DNA of 64,000 nucleotides from Oligoflexia bacterium (GTDB lineage Bacteria; Bdellovibrionota; UBA1018), in assembly GCA_031292385.1 (NCBI GenBank), contig JARLHE010000061.1, positions 1 to 64,000 of the forward strand. Reading direction: 5' to 3'. Below, one piece after another: positions 53,759 through 63,281 of this stretch. The position numbers and the translations under genes are program-made. Position 1 is the first letter of the stretch. The number at the start of each line of letters is the position of its first letter. Under the pieces are notes generated by a model. It was not told the origin of the DNA and searched no databases. It saw nothing but the letters and a program-made list of their open reading frames with translations.

Positions 53759-54592
53759 ATGGGACTCAGAATAAACACGAACATTACTTCGCTCAACGCG
53801 CAGCGAACGATGGCGGCGACCCGCATGAATTTGGATCGTACCCTCGAGCGCCTCGCATCGGGCTCACGAATTAACCATGCCGGCGACGATGCCGCCGGAC
53901 TCGCGATTTCCGAGAATCTGCGCGCGCAGATCCGCGGCATGCGGCAAGCCAAGAGAAACTCACAAGACGGGGTTTCGATGGTGCAGGTGGCGGAAGGCGG
54001 CCTGAACGAAATCTCGAACATCATCGTGCGCTTGCGCGAACTGTCGATCCAATCCGCGTCAGACACGATCAGCGATGTTGAACGCCAATTCACCGACCGC
54101 GAATTCCAGTCGCTCAAGCAGGAAATCGACCGGATCGCGAACGTCACCCAGTTCAACGGCATGCCGATGCTGAACGGCAAAGGCGAAATCTACGAATTCC
54201 AGGTGGGAACGCATAACAACCCCATCCTCGACCGTATCGTGTTCAATGCCGAGCGCTCGGACGCGTCGCTGGACGCTTTGAAACTCGGCGGCGAATCCGT
54301 GGCCACCAAGCAAGGCTCGCAGCTGTCGCTTTCGGTGATCGACGACGCGCTCGTTCGCGTGAACTCGGTTCGCGCCGACCTGGGCGCTTTGCAAAACCGC
54401 CTGCAATCGACGATCAACAACCTGGCGATCAGCGACGAGAATCTCTCCGCAGCGAACAGCCGCATCCGCGACACGGACATGGCGGAAGAAGTTTCGGAAA
54501 TGACCAAGCAGAACATCTTGATGCAATCGGGCATCGCGGTGCTCGGACAGGCGAATAATACGGCAAATGCAGCCCTGAAGCTGTTAGGATAA
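53759..54592 (+). CDS. fliC: Flagellin 5
   Basis: A 277-aa flagellin starting MGLRINTNITSLNAQRTMAA and ending GIAVLGQANNTANAALKLLG. Differences from flagellin 4 are few and mainly conservative (for example GEIYEF for GAIYEL). The ribosome site is ATGGAGATGAAAT. A hairpin follows the stop at 54616. Confidence 0.97.
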   Translation: MGLRINTNITSLNAQRTMAATRMNLDRTLERLASGSRINHAGDDAAGLAISENLRAQIRGMRQAKRNSQDGVSMVQVAEGGLNEISNIIVRLRELSIQSASDTISDVERQFTDREFQSLKQEIDRIANVTQFNGMPMLNGKGEIYEFQVGTHNNPILDRIVFNAERSDASLDALKLGGESVATKQGSQLSLSVIDDALVRVNSVRADLGALQNRLQSTINNLAISDENLSAANSRIRDTDMAEEVSEMTKQNILMQSGIAVLGQANNTANAALKLLG

Positions 54593-54615
54593 TAATGTGA
54601 TGAAATCGGAAACCC

Positions 54616-54645
54616 CTCCCCCGGAAATCTGAACTTTCGGGGGAG
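54616..54645 (+). terminator. Hairpin after flagellin 5
   Basis: CTCCCCCG and CGGGGGAG form a perfect 8-bp stem (AAA/TTT may extend it inside the loop), without a strong T run after it. It may be an attenuator or rho-assisted terminator before the reductase-like gene. Confidence 0.6.
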
Positions 54646-54681
54646 TCGCGAAACGATTCTCATCGCGAGGTGGGCATTATC

Positions 54682-55635
54682 ATGCCGAAATCAGTACTGA
54701 TCGTGGGAGGCAGCGGCTTCCTCGGGACTCATCTCGGGCTCAGGCTCCGGGAAGAGTACAGGGTCTATTCGACTTACCTGACGAGGAATCTAAAAATTCC
54801 CGGAGTGTCGAATCTTCCTCTCGACGTCGGAAACCGGGCACTGCTGAGAAAAATCATCGGCATCGCGAAGCCCGACGTCATCGTTTATCTGGTCAACGGA
54901 GGACCGGATTTGCGCGATATGGTGCAGCTCGAAAAACTGCACACCGAAGGAGCGGCGAACATCACGAATGTGCCGGAAGCCTCGCACAGCCATTTCATAT
55001 ACCTGTCGTCGGCGATGGTATTTGACGGCTCAAGGGGCAACTATCGGGAAACCGATGCCAGCATTCCGAACACGCTGCTGGGGCGAGCCAAGGTTTCGGG
55101 CGAGAACTTTCTGCGATCGCGATCTACGCATATGCTCGTGATTCGGAGCAGCCCGGTGTTCGGTCGGGGCAATCCGTTTCATTTATCGACGCTGGATCGG
55201 ATTCGGATGTCCCTGGATCGGGGCCGAACCCTGGAACTAAACGACCATCACCTTCACTCCTTCGCGCCGGTTACGGGCCTGGTCGATGTTTTAAGCAAGG
55301 TGATCTCGAGCATGACCGTAAGCAGCGGCCCAGCCGCGAAGACCTCGCTGAAAAACCGAACGCTTCACTACGGAGGGCTGACCAAGGTCTCGCTCGCCGA
55401 ATTCGCGCGAGTCTTCGCCAAGCGTTACCGATATGATCCGAAATTGATCCTGCCTCAAGCCATCTCGACGCGTGCCGCACGCACCCAAATGGTCGTCGGC
55501 GACATCGGCATGTCGCATCCCGGGGATTTCTCCCTCAACTCGAGCGCGACGATCGAGCTTTTAAAGACTAAGCCCTTTCTCCTGGAGGAGGGCTTTGATT
55601 TGATCGATCAAAAGCTGGTTGTTTCCCTTGGTTGA
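54682..55635 (+). CDS. RmlD-like sugar reductase/epimerase lacking the catalytic Tyr
   Basis: A 317-aa extended-SDR protein with Rossmann motif GGSGFLGTHLG (about 9-19), the active-site-like YLSSAMVFDG (about 107-116) and a VIRSSPVFGRGNPF segment, closest in layout to dTDP-4-dehydrorhamnose reductase. The catalytic YxxxK is LxxxK (L133-K137 in LLGRAKVSGE), so the proton-donating Tyr is missing. It may be a non-catalytic or altered enzyme. ATG 54682 is chosen over GTG 54670. Its 3' end overlaps the convergent gene by 75 bp. Confidence 0.75.
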   Translation: MPKSVLIVGGSGFLGTHLGLRLREEYRVYSTYLTRNLKIPGVSNLPLDVGNRALLRKIIGIAKPDVIVYLVNGGPDLRDMVQLEKLHTEGAANITNVPEASHSHFIYLSSAMVFDGSRGNYRETDASIPNTLLGRAKVSGENFLRSRSTHMLVIRSSPVFGRGNPFHLSTLDRIRMSLDRGRTLELNDHHLHSFAPVTGLVDVLSKVISSMTVSSGPAAKTSLKNRTLHYGGLTKVSLAEFARVFAKRYRYDPKLILPQAISTRAARTQMVVGDIGMSHPGDFSLNSSATIELLKTKPFLLEEGFDLIDQKLVVSLG

Positions 55636-56220
55636 GCGGCGATTATCGCGGGTCGCGCGGACAAATTCCGTGAAATAATATTTCGCAACCTGCTCAGGGA
55701 GCACTTTCTCGTTCTGGAAAGTCCAAAAAATATTCCTGAACGGCCCAACCTGGGCGTGCAATTCCCCGCCACGGCCATCGACGGCGGGATTCGGAATACT
55801 GGCGGCCTGGCCGTCAACAGCCAATGCACCACGCACATGCTGGGAGAACTGAAACTGGATAACGCCGTGCGCAGCATTATTCACGACGAGTTTAATTTGG
55901 TTTCTGAAAACCATGAAGTCAGCCGCTGTGCCGGCCACGTTGTAAACTTTAATTTCCTGGAATTGAACGCCACCTTCGGAATAGGCGTTAAATATCTTTG
56001 TGTATTCATTGAATATTTCGCGAAGCTCGGAAAGAAATCCAACGGTGCTTTCCTCAACCAACTGCTCAGGATCCGAAACCCCCGATTGCATGAGGCGATC
56101 CATTTCCGGATGACTCTCACCTCGCGCGAGCTCATGAATCCATCCAGAAGAAGGGCCCGAAGAAGGACCAGAAGATGACCCGGGCGGATTGCCACCCTGT
56201 TGAGTTGAAAAATAGGCCAT
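55561..56220 (-). CDS. Hypothetical protein with Gly/Ser/Pro-rich N-terminus
   Basis: A 219-aa protein whose first 40 residues are low complexity (GGNPPGSSSGPSSGPSSG), followed by a helical part (STVGFLSELREIFNEYTKIF). A beta-rich domain contains VYNVAGTAADFMVFRNQIKL, and the end is helical (LLIDQIKALLQEKGLSL). No family was recognised and no signal peptide is seen. ATG 56220 is preceded by GGGGGA; a longer start at 56277 is less likely. The last 75 bp overlap the reductase-like gene on the other strand. Confidence 0.65.
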   Translation of the reverse strand: MAYFSTQQGGNPPGSSSGPSSGPSSGWIHELARGESHPEMDRLMQSGVSDPEQLVEESTVGFLSELREIFNEYTKIFNAYSEGGVQFQEIKVYNVAGTAADFMVFRNQIKLVVNNAAHGVIQFQFSQHVRGALAVDGQAASIPNPAVDGRGGELHAQVGPFRNIFWTFQNEKVLPEQVAKYYFTEFVRATRDNRRSTKGNNQLLIDQIKALLQEKGLSL

Positions 56221-56572
56221 AGATTCCCCCACGCAAAATGTACTCAAAAAAAGTGCTCCAGAACACGGTGATGTCAATTGGAACCCGGAATCGTAACGTG
56301 GGCGCCGTTTTACGGCTTTAGGCTTCCTGGCCTAGCCAGGCATGCACACCACCGTAAGGTACAGCCCCCGGGCTTAATTGACTGTAGGGTCCAATTTATA
56401 GATTCACCGGCCCTGGAGCAACTTCAGTATACCAAAAATCGGGAAGGGAAGAGTGAAGATTCCGCATCGGACCCGCTCATCTGACCCACCCGGGGCAACC
56501 GCCCGTAATTTCGCGATTTACAGCTCTACCAGGAGATGACACACTTTTCCTTGACACCCAACGGCACTAAAA
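56221..56572. other. Structured intergenic region without a gene
   Basis: About 350 bp with short palindromes (CCTGG-CCTAG-CCAGG near 56330, AGCCC-CC-GGGCT near 56366) and no convincing frame. It should hold the divergent promoters of the hypothetical gene and the response regulator, and could hide a small RNA; no known RNA family was recognised. Confidence 0.4.
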
Positions 56573-57685
56573 ATGGCAGCAAAAAAACTTCTTGTAGCGG
56601 ACGACAGCCTAACGATTCAAAAAGTGATCCGCCTAGCTCTTTCGGGAGCGGCAGCCGGCTCCAGCGATACGTACGACATCCAGGCGGTGTCGGACGGGAA
56701 CGATGCTATTCAGCAAATTTCGCTTTTTAGGCCCGACATCGTCCTAATCGACGTTTCCTTGCCTGGAAAATCCTCGTTTGAGGTCAAACGCGCCATCAAC
56801 GAGCATCGCGATCTCGATGAAATCCGGTTTGTGCTCATGTCGAGCGCCTTTGAAAAAGTGGATGAAAAACAGGTACAAGAGGTCGAATTTCATGGAAGGC
56901 TTACCAAACCCTTCGACCCGGCTCATTTGCGTGAAGTCCTAAGCCAAGTACTGGCCCAGGTTCACGATAAGCACCGAGAGCCCACCCTCTTCATTCAGCG
57001 CACACCCGATCTCTCCAATACTCCCGAGATGCCTCCGTTACCTCCGATGGCATCTGCAATACCTCCGATTCCTCCGTTGCCGCCAGCGGCATCCGCCATG
57101 CCCGCGATGCCTCCGCTGCCGCCCATTTCACCGGAAACCGGCGACAGTCATTCATGGGCCCCCGACTTTGATGAGCCGATCAGCTATCCGAACGAAATTC
57201 CACCGCCACCGATCGAGCTGAATGAGCCCCAAACAGACGGAATCGAAATACCCGCTATCCCGAGCTTCATGCCCGAAACCAGCCGCTCAGACGATCGGGA
57301 TGCGGATATTCGCAATTTAACGGAATCGACGATACGAATGGCAGGATTGGATGATTTTGAATGGAGCGTTCAAGAACCATCTCTCAAGCCGCCCGCCGGG
57401 TTCACTGATACAGCCGATAGCGACTTCAGCCTGCCTGCTTCCGAAGGCTTTTCGCCGCCTCCCCCTCCGATCGAGGTGAGTGCCGCGGTCTCGAATGATT
57501 TAGAGTTCGAACCGCCGGCGGCGGTCAAACAGCCAATTCCCGAAGTGAAAGTCAGCGAAGAATCGATTCGAATCGAAGTCGAGCGTGTCTTGCAGGGAAT
57601 GGTAAAAAAGCTCTTGCCCGATATCGCCGAGCGGCTCGTCAAGGAAGAGATTCGGAAGCTTTTGAACGAGCAGCCCGGATCTTAA
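56573..57685 (+). CDS. Response regulator with Pro-rich linker (RomR-like layout)
   Basis: A 370-aa protein. The receiver domain (1-125) has the acidic pair D10-D11 (VADDSLTIQ), phosphoacceptor D60 (LIDVSLPGKS) and the conserved Lys in LTKPFD. A long Pro/Met/Ala repeat linker follows (PPLPP, IPPIPP, MPPLPP; about 150-310). A C-terminal amphipathic helix (VERVLQGMVKKLLPDIAERL) ends the protein. Receiver plus Pro-rich linker plus short C-terminal module is the layout of the polarity regulator RomR. Identity with RomR is not claimed. There is no DNA-binding domain. Its 3' end overlaps birA by 47 bp. Confidence 0.8.
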   Translation: MAAKKLLVADDSLTIQKVIRLALSGAAAGSSDTYDIQAVSDGNDAIQQISLFRPDIVLIDVSLPGKSSFEVKRAINEHRDLDEIRFVLMSSAFEKVDEKQVQEVEFHGRLTKPFDPAHLREVLSQVLAQVHDKHREPTLFIQRTPDLSNTPEMPPLPPMASAIPPIPPLPPAASAMPAMPPLPPISPETGDSHSWAPDFDEPISYPNEIPPPPIELNEPQTDGIEIPAIPSFMPETSRSDDRDADIRNLTESTIRMAGLDDFEWSVQEPSLKPPAGFTDTADSDFSLPASEGFSPPPPPIEVSAAVSNDLEFEPPAAVKQPIPEVKVSEESIRIEVERVLQGMVKKLLPDIAERLVKEEIRKLLNEQPGS

Positions 57686-58436
57686 CGTCTTCGGCGTAAA
57701 GCGCGCGTGTCGCGCCTGCGAGATCTTTCACGAGCAACTCGCCGTCAGGCCCCAGTTTCTCCACAAAACCCGGAGTCGATTCCGAACCCGCGCTTCCCGC
57801 GCGCCAACTCACCGCATCCCCGGATTTAAACGCCGCGAGCTTTTCGTAACGCCGAGCAATCGACGAAGCTCCCTTGATCTGAAGCTCGTCCAGAGCATCG
57901 AGAACGCCGGACACGATGGGCATTCGGAGTTCGTCCACCGAGAGCTGAGGGGCGACTGCCCGCAAAAACGTCGCCTCTTGGTCCACGCCTTCGGGCGCCG
58001 CGGCGCAATTCAAGCCGATCCCGATCACGACGTACGGCGACTGAGCGACGGCCCCCAGATTGGCCGCTTCGCAAAGAATCCCGCCCGCTTTCGCACGTTT
58101 CAGCCAAAGATCGTTCGGCCACTTGATTTCAAGATCCAACCTGGGGTCAAAGCTTCGCAAAGTCTCGGCAATCGCGACCGCGGTTGCGAGCGGTATCCAA
58201 CTCCAAACTTTGCCCAAGCCGGCTTCCGCGGGCAGTCGCGCCAAGATCGAAAGAAAAAGATTCCCCTCAAGCGACTCCCACTTCCGCCCTAATCTCCCCC
58301 GCCCCGAAATTTGTCGTCTGGCGGAAACCCAAGTCCCATGCGGAAAGCCGGCCTCGGCAAGCCGTCGCGCATCGTCGTTCGTCGATTCGCTGACCTCGAC
58401 AACCGTATTCGCCGCCTGAGCATGAATAGAGGGCAT
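57639..58436 (-). CDS. birA: Biotin-protein ligase BirA (catalytic domain only)
   Basis: It activates biotin with ATP and attaches it to acetyl-CoA carboxylase BCCP. The 265-aa protein has the biotinyl-AMP loop GRGRLGRKW (45-53), KWPNDLWL and VVIGIGLNC. The N-terminal helix-turn-helix of bifunctional BirA is absent, so it does not act as a repressor. Its start overlaps the nadC stop as TGATG. Confidence 0.93.
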   Translation of the reverse strand: MPSIHAQAANTVVEVSESTNDDARRLAEAGFPHGTWVSARRQISGRGRLGRKWESLEGNLFLSILARLPAEAGLGKVWSWIPLATAVAIAETLRSFDPRLDLEIKWPNDLWLKRAKAGGILCEAANLGAVAQSPYVVIGIGLNCAAAPEGVDQEATFLRAVAPQLSVDELRMPIVSGVLDALDELQIKGASSIARRYEKLAAFKSGDAVSWRAGSAGSESTPGFVEKLGPDGELLVKDLAGATRALYAEDVKIRAARSKASESLP

Positions 58437-59356
58437 CAGGTCCCTTCCACCAATAGCGAAAGATCGATCGCGGCCACTGAGTGTGTGAGCGACCCCACCG
58501 AAAGAACGTGAACTCCCTCGAACACGTACTGAGCGATGTTTTCCTCGTTCAGGCCACCGGAGATTTCAACGATGATTCGATCCGAATCCGCGGACTTCGC
58601 GATCGTTTTTACGGCCGCGCGCGCGTCGGACGGCGAAAAATTGTCGAGTAAAACCGCATCGACTCTTTGGTTCAGCGCCGATCGAAGCTCTTTTTCGTCG
58701 CGAACTTCAATTTCGATCCGAAGTCCATGCGGAGCGATCCCCCGCACCCCCTTCACCGCGGCCTCAATGCCTCCAGCCGAAGCGATATGATTTTCTTTGA
58801 TCAACACGCCGCCGGAAAGGCTGACCCGGTGGCTATGACCACCGCCCGCCAACACCCCGCAAATGGCCAGATCCCGATATCCCGGTAAAGTCTTGCGGGT
58901 CGCGGTCACTCGCGGCGGATTTCCCGGACCCTTCCACGCCTTTCGAACCTGCTCGACCAGCCCAAAGGTCCGCATCGCGATTCCGCCCGTATACGAGGCC
59001 AGATTCAGAAATGGCCGCTCGAGGGCGAGCACCCGGTCAGCGGGACCTTGCCATTCACAGACCAGCTGTCCCGCGCGCAAACGCTCGCCATCAAAAATTT
59101 TCTGGCGGATCCGAATTTTCGGCTCCACCGCCGCCATCGCCTCAATGAGTCCGTCAGCCGCCCAAATCCCCTCGGATTTCGCGACAATCCGGGCACGAAC
59201 CCGGCGATCGGGGCGAGTGAGAGTCCCCAGCGTCGTCCAATCAAAACCGCCATCGTCTTCCAAACCCGCCCTTAAGGCGCGGCTCCAGGAAGAGGTGGTC
59301 GAAATCAACGATAAGTGTCTTTTTACAAGCTTGGTTTTGTCCGTCTTTTGAGGCAT
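58436..59356 (-). CDS. nadC: Nicotinate-nucleotide pyrophosphorylase NadC
   Basis: It converts quinolinate and PRPP to nicotinate mononucleotide in NAD synthesis. The 306-aa protein has the type II PRTase features [40 protein letters not shown] and [12 protein letters not shown], and the C-terminal [10 protein letters not shown] plus [14 protein letters not shown]. The nadC-birA pair overlaps. The 5' end lies 30 bp before rph on the other strand. Confidence 0.95.
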   Translation of the reverse strand: MPQKTDKTKLVKRHLSLISTTSSWSRALRAGLEDDGGFDWTTLGTLTRPDRRVRARIVAKSEGIWAADGLIEAMAAVEPKIRIRQKIFDGERLRAGQLVCEWQGPADRVLALERPFLNLASYTGGIAMRTFGLVEQVRKAWKGPGNPPRVTATRKTLPGYRDLAICGVLAGGGHSHRVSLSGGVLIKENHIASAGGIEAAVKGVRGIAPHGLRIEIEVRDEKELRSALNQRVDAVLLDNFSPSDARAAVKTIAKSADSDRIIVEISGGLNEENIAQYVFEGVHVLSVGSLTHSVAAIDLSLLVEGT

Positions 59357-59386
59357 TCAAAAGTTTCGTACCAGAAAGGAACAATC

Positions 59387-60094
<708 letters not shown>

Positions 60095-60111
60095 TATGAG
60101 TATTAACGCGG

Positions 60112-61188
60112 ATGTTTCCACTGGCCGAATTGCGCAAGCTTTTGATTCCGATTTTATTATTTGAGCTTTGCGCGCTCAGTGTGTCCGTGTTTCGTTCGCC
60201 CGACGCGCTCGCCGCATCCGAGCTCAGCATGCGACGAACCAAGCGAGTCCAAGTTTCAGGGCTCAGCTTCAGTAAGGACGGCCCCACGCTCAACTTCGAA
60301 GGCGAAGGCGAGCAATGTCGCGCGTTCGCGATCATCGAAGGCACTTATACGAGGAAAAACTGGACCCTGATCGTGGGCCGGGTCAAAGTTCCCCGTGATC
60401 CCGATGGTCACTTCAAACTGAAAACCGAGCTTCGAAGCACTCAAAAGAACCTGATTCTCGCGGCGATCGGCCCGGACGGACAAATCGAGTTCGAAACTCT
60501 GAAAATCAATTATCCCGGGTACCCGCTGGATCGGCGTTCATCCAGGCACAGCTTCGCCGTCGGAGTGGGGTTGACCCGTCTGTCCTATCAGCAGGACGCA
60601 AGCAGCTTCGGTCCGGCCACCAGCTTTTCCGAAGAAGCGATCACGGTCAAAGGCAGCTATCTTTATCGCCTCGCTCCTCCAAGATGGGACATAGGCGTTT
60701 CGGCATTCATTTCGACACTGACCTTCGGCGCCAATATACCCGGCACCAGCGTCCGCTCGCTCGGGCTCAATGCCCGCATCGGATACAATATCCCGCTTCC
60801 AAGCAACCGCTGGGCGTTGTCCATCATGGGCGGGTTTTATTACACGACGATGTTCGTGAGCCCCGCGGACTTCGGCTTCGAAAATCTCTCCGGCCCGCAG
60901 CTGTTTCCGGTGATTCGCTATTTCCTGCCCAACCACGAAGCTCTCAGTGCCTACCTCAAATACTCCCCCGTAAGCGCCGGGACTTTCAGCTTACAGTCAT
61001 CCAGCCGCGAAATCGCGGGCGGGATCACCTATAGCCATCATCTCTCGAATGGACACAGCCTTCCGTTCAGCATCGACGTCTCCGATCTTGTCTCGACCGC
61101 GTTCGCGAACAACGCCGTTTCCGGCGTAACTGAAAGCGTCCCCATTAAGCTCACGACGGTGAGTTTCAGCGTGGGCTACACGTTTTAG
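60112..61188 (+). CDS. Putative outer-membrane beta-barrel protein
   Basis: A 358-aa protein with a signal peptide (LLIPILLFELCALSVSV), a periplasmic segment of about 100 residues and then alternating amphipathic strands. These include HSFAVGVGLTRLSYQQD, SLGLNARIGYNIPLPSNRW and EIAGGITYSHHLS. It ends with SVGYTF, the C-terminal Phe signature used by the BAM complex. The family and function are unknown. Confidence 0.75.
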   Translation: MFPLAELRKLLIPILLFELCALSVSVFRSPDALAASELSMRRTKRVQVSGLSFSKDGPTLNFEGEGEQCRAFAIIEGTYTRKNWTLIVGRVKVPRDPDGHFKLKTELRSTQKNLILAAIGPDGQIEFETLKINYPGYPLDRRSSRHSFAVGVGLTRLSYQQDASSFGPATSFSEEAITVKGSYLYRLAPPRWDIGVSAFISTLTFGANIPGTSVRSLGLNARIGYNIPLPSNRWALSIMGGFYYTTMFVSPADFGFENLSGPQLFPVIRYFLPNHEALSAYLKYSPVSAGTFSLQSSSREIAGGITYSHHLSNGHSLPFSIDVSDLVSTAFANNAVSGVTESVPIKLTTVSFSVGYTF

Positions 61189-61197
61189 GACGAAGGA

Positions 61198-61530
61198 TCA
61201 GCGCTTGTCGACGGCGCTGAGATCGACGACCGTCTTTCCGATGTCGCAGCTCAAGATCACGCCGTTATTCGAGCTCAAGATGCCGCCGCTCACGAAAAAC
61301 GCCGCGGGCTGCTCGGTGTCGTCGAATACGAATACGTAACCGGTTCCCGGCACTTGAATGATCTGAATCAAATCGCCGGAGACCACGGCGTCTTCGCTTT
61401 TCGCGGACTGGCTAGCGAGAACGCGGGCCAACGCCTCCTGCTGGCAACGATCCTGCGGCTTGGCGATCGCGGCCATCGCAAGCGGAGCGGACAGAAACGA
61501 AATAAACGAGAGACAGATGAGTTTTTTCAT
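61198..61530 (-). CDS. Small exported protein
   Basis: A 110-aa protein with a clear signal peptide (MKKLICLSFISFLSAPLAMA) and a mature part with two Cys (DRCQQEAL, LSCDIGK) that could form a disulfide. No family was recognised. It is convergent with the outer-membrane protein gene. Confidence 0.65.
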   Translation of the reverse strand: MKKLICLSFISFLSAPLAMAAIAKPQDRCQQEALARVLASQSAKSEDAVVSGDLIQIIQVPGTGYVFVFDDTEQPAAFFVSGGILSSNNGVILSCDIGKTVVDLSAVDKR

Positions 61531-61739
61531 AGCCGCTATTTATGCAACAAAACGCGGCGGCGCAAACGCCATTTATCGTCCCAAAAAAATCTAACCGATC
61601 GCTAACACGTGCCTGTGTCACATCCGACACAAATCTTGACTGTTTTACTAAAGTTTAACATTCTATCGCCGATAAGTGCTCATGAGGACCTTGCGGACGT
61701 ACCACAGGGGTACAGAGCGGTTCCAAAGAGGAGATGAAA

Positions 61740-62045
61740 ATGTCGAGCGAAGCGAAAAAACCAACCCCCGCCTCACAACAGCAACAACCACATTCCGAAG
61801 GCCACAAAAAACCCGAGGTCCAGCACGTGACCAAAGGCAAGCGCGTCGAGCCGGCTCCCGGCGGCTGCCATGCATGGGGCTGCAAAAGGGGTGAAGCGCA
61901 CTTCAACTTCTGCGACGAGCATTACGATCACTTCAAATTCGGTCTCATCAAAAAGAGCGGCGAGCCCGTTCCAGATTACGAGAAAAAGTTCGAGCACTTC
62001 CAAGCCTGGAAATCCCGGCAAAAGAGCGCTCACAAAGTCGCGTAA
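61740..62045 (+). CDS. Small Cys/His-rich putative zinc-binding protein
   Basis: A 101-aa hydrophilic protein. A low-complexity N-terminus (Lys/Pro/Gln/His) leads to a compact motif GGCHAWGCKRGEAHFNFCDE, then HYDHF, with three Cys and several His spaced like a zinc site (C-x4-C-x9-C-x2-H). A basic helix ends the protein. ATG 61740 is chosen because GAGGAG stands 7 nt upstream. No known family was recognised. Confidence 0.65.
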   Translation: MSSEAKKPTPASQQQQPHSEGHKKPEVQHVTKGKRVEPAPGGCHAWGCKRGEAHFNFCDEHYDHFKFGLIKKSGEPVPDYEKKFEHFQAWKSRQKSAHKVA

Positions 62046-62212
62046 AGCGATCGGGCGTGTGACGGCGAAAACCGGAAGGTCTACGCCGCATCATCCGTCT
62101 GAAGAGCAGAAGGCGCGCTGGGCCGTAAAACCAGCCGTCTTCTTCGAGGCGTAAAGCGGCGGGCGCCTATGCTCGCGATCGTTCGCGAAAGCGCTGTACC
62201 CGCCACTCCTCA

Positions 62213-62248
62213 GAAGGCCCCAGGATCATCCAGATCTTCGGGGCCTTC
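62213..62248 (+). terminator. Hairpin upstream of HNH gene 2
   Basis: GAAGGCCCC and GGGGCCTTC form a perfect 9-bp stem with an 18-nt loop, followed by GTTCATT. It is a likely terminator for the upstream transcript. The remaining about 300-bp gap is AT-rich near its right end and carries GTATAC at about 62293. Confidence 0.65.
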
Positions 62249-62344
62249 GTTCATTGTAGCGCGCGAAGCTCGCCGCTCACCTGGGCAATAATCTGTATAC
62301 ATAATTTTTGATGATTTATTTCTACGCTATGATAAATCACTCTT

Positions 62345-63280
62345 ATGAATTTGAAATTGAAATCGAACAAAAACCTCCTTCAGGAAATCAAGCATTTAGC
62401 GACACAAGAGCGCGATCTACTTATGCAGGTGCTTCATTATCTGCGCGAAATCGAGCTCCGTAAGCTGCATCTATCGATGGGATACCCCGATCTTTATGTC
62501 TTTGCCCAAAAAGAGCTCGGCTACTCGAACGGCGCGGCTTACCGCCGGATCGCGGCGATGCGGCTTTTGGAGAGCGTTCCTGAAGCTGGAGAAAAACTTC
62601 AAAGCGGAGAGCTGCATCTCGAGAGCGCCTCGGCCGCGCAGAGCGCTTTTCGAAAAGAGGACCTGCGGCGCAGAAATGCCGGGGAGATTCAGCTCACGAA
62701 ACAAGAAAAATCCGAAATCATAAAGGACATGTCGGGCAAATCAACTCGTCAGGCCGAGCATCTTCTATTTGAGAAATTGCCAGAGGTCGCTCCTTTGGCG
62801 GAAGAAAAAATGCGGCCGCTTGCCGACCAAAAAACTTTGATCCAATTTGCGGCAACTCCCGAGCTCATGGAAAAACTGGAAGAGCTGAAAAATCTCATGG
62901 CTCATCAGAACTACGATGGCCGAATGGATGTGCTTGTTGAGAAGCTGGCCGATCTGGCGCTTCAGAAATGGAGACCGAAAGTAAGCAACGCCCAAGAGCC
63001 TCAAAAAACCGAAGCTAAAACTCCTGCCCAGAAATCCCCGGCGCCGGGGGTGCGTACGCGTTATATTTCTACCGCGGTTAAAGAGGCCGTAAAACTCAGG
63101 GATCAGGCCTGCACCTACCGCGACCCGAAATCCGGGCGAGTTTGCGGCAGCAAACATGGGCTTCAATTCGATCACATCCAGGCTTTTAGCCAAGATGGGC
63201 CGAATACGGCTGAAAATCTGACCCTGCTTTGCGGCGCGCATAACCGCTGGAAGGCCGAACTCGAAGGCCTAGTACGCTGA
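62345..63280 (+). CDS. HNH endonuclease-domain protein (paralog 2)
   Basis: A 311-aa paralog of the gene at 6812. The shared helical block is LHYLREIELRKLHLSMGYPD and KELGYSNGAAYRRIAAMRLL, then KSTRQAEHLL and a Pro/Lys/Gln linker. The C-terminal HNH domain reads HGLQFDHIQAFSQDG, N-T-A-E-N-L and LLCGAHN. Here a Cys pair (CTYRDPKSGRVC) precedes the HNH core, a possible structural zinc site absent in paralog 1. The role is unknown. Confidence 0.82.
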   Translation: MNLKLKSNKNLLQEIKHLATQERDLLMQVLHYLREIELRKLHLSMGYPDLYVFAQKELGYSNGAAYRRIAAMRLLESVPEAGEKLQSGELHLESASAAQSAFRKEDLRRRNAGEIQLTKQEKSEIIKDMSGKSTRQAEHLLFEKLPEVAPLAEEKMRPLADQKTLIQFAATPELMEKLEELKNLMAHQNYDGRMDVLVEKLADLALQKWRPKVSNAQEPQKTEAKTPAQKSPAPGVRTRYISTAVKEAVKLRDQACTYRDPKSGRVCGSKHGLQFDHIQAFSQDGPNTAENLTLLCGAHNRWKAELEGLVR

Positions 63281-63281
63281 T

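Noticed and set aside
56278-56480. 6S RNA, tmRNA or SRP RNA in the gap before the response regulator
   Set aside because: Small palindromes exist, but no conserved core of those RNAs could be matched by eye.
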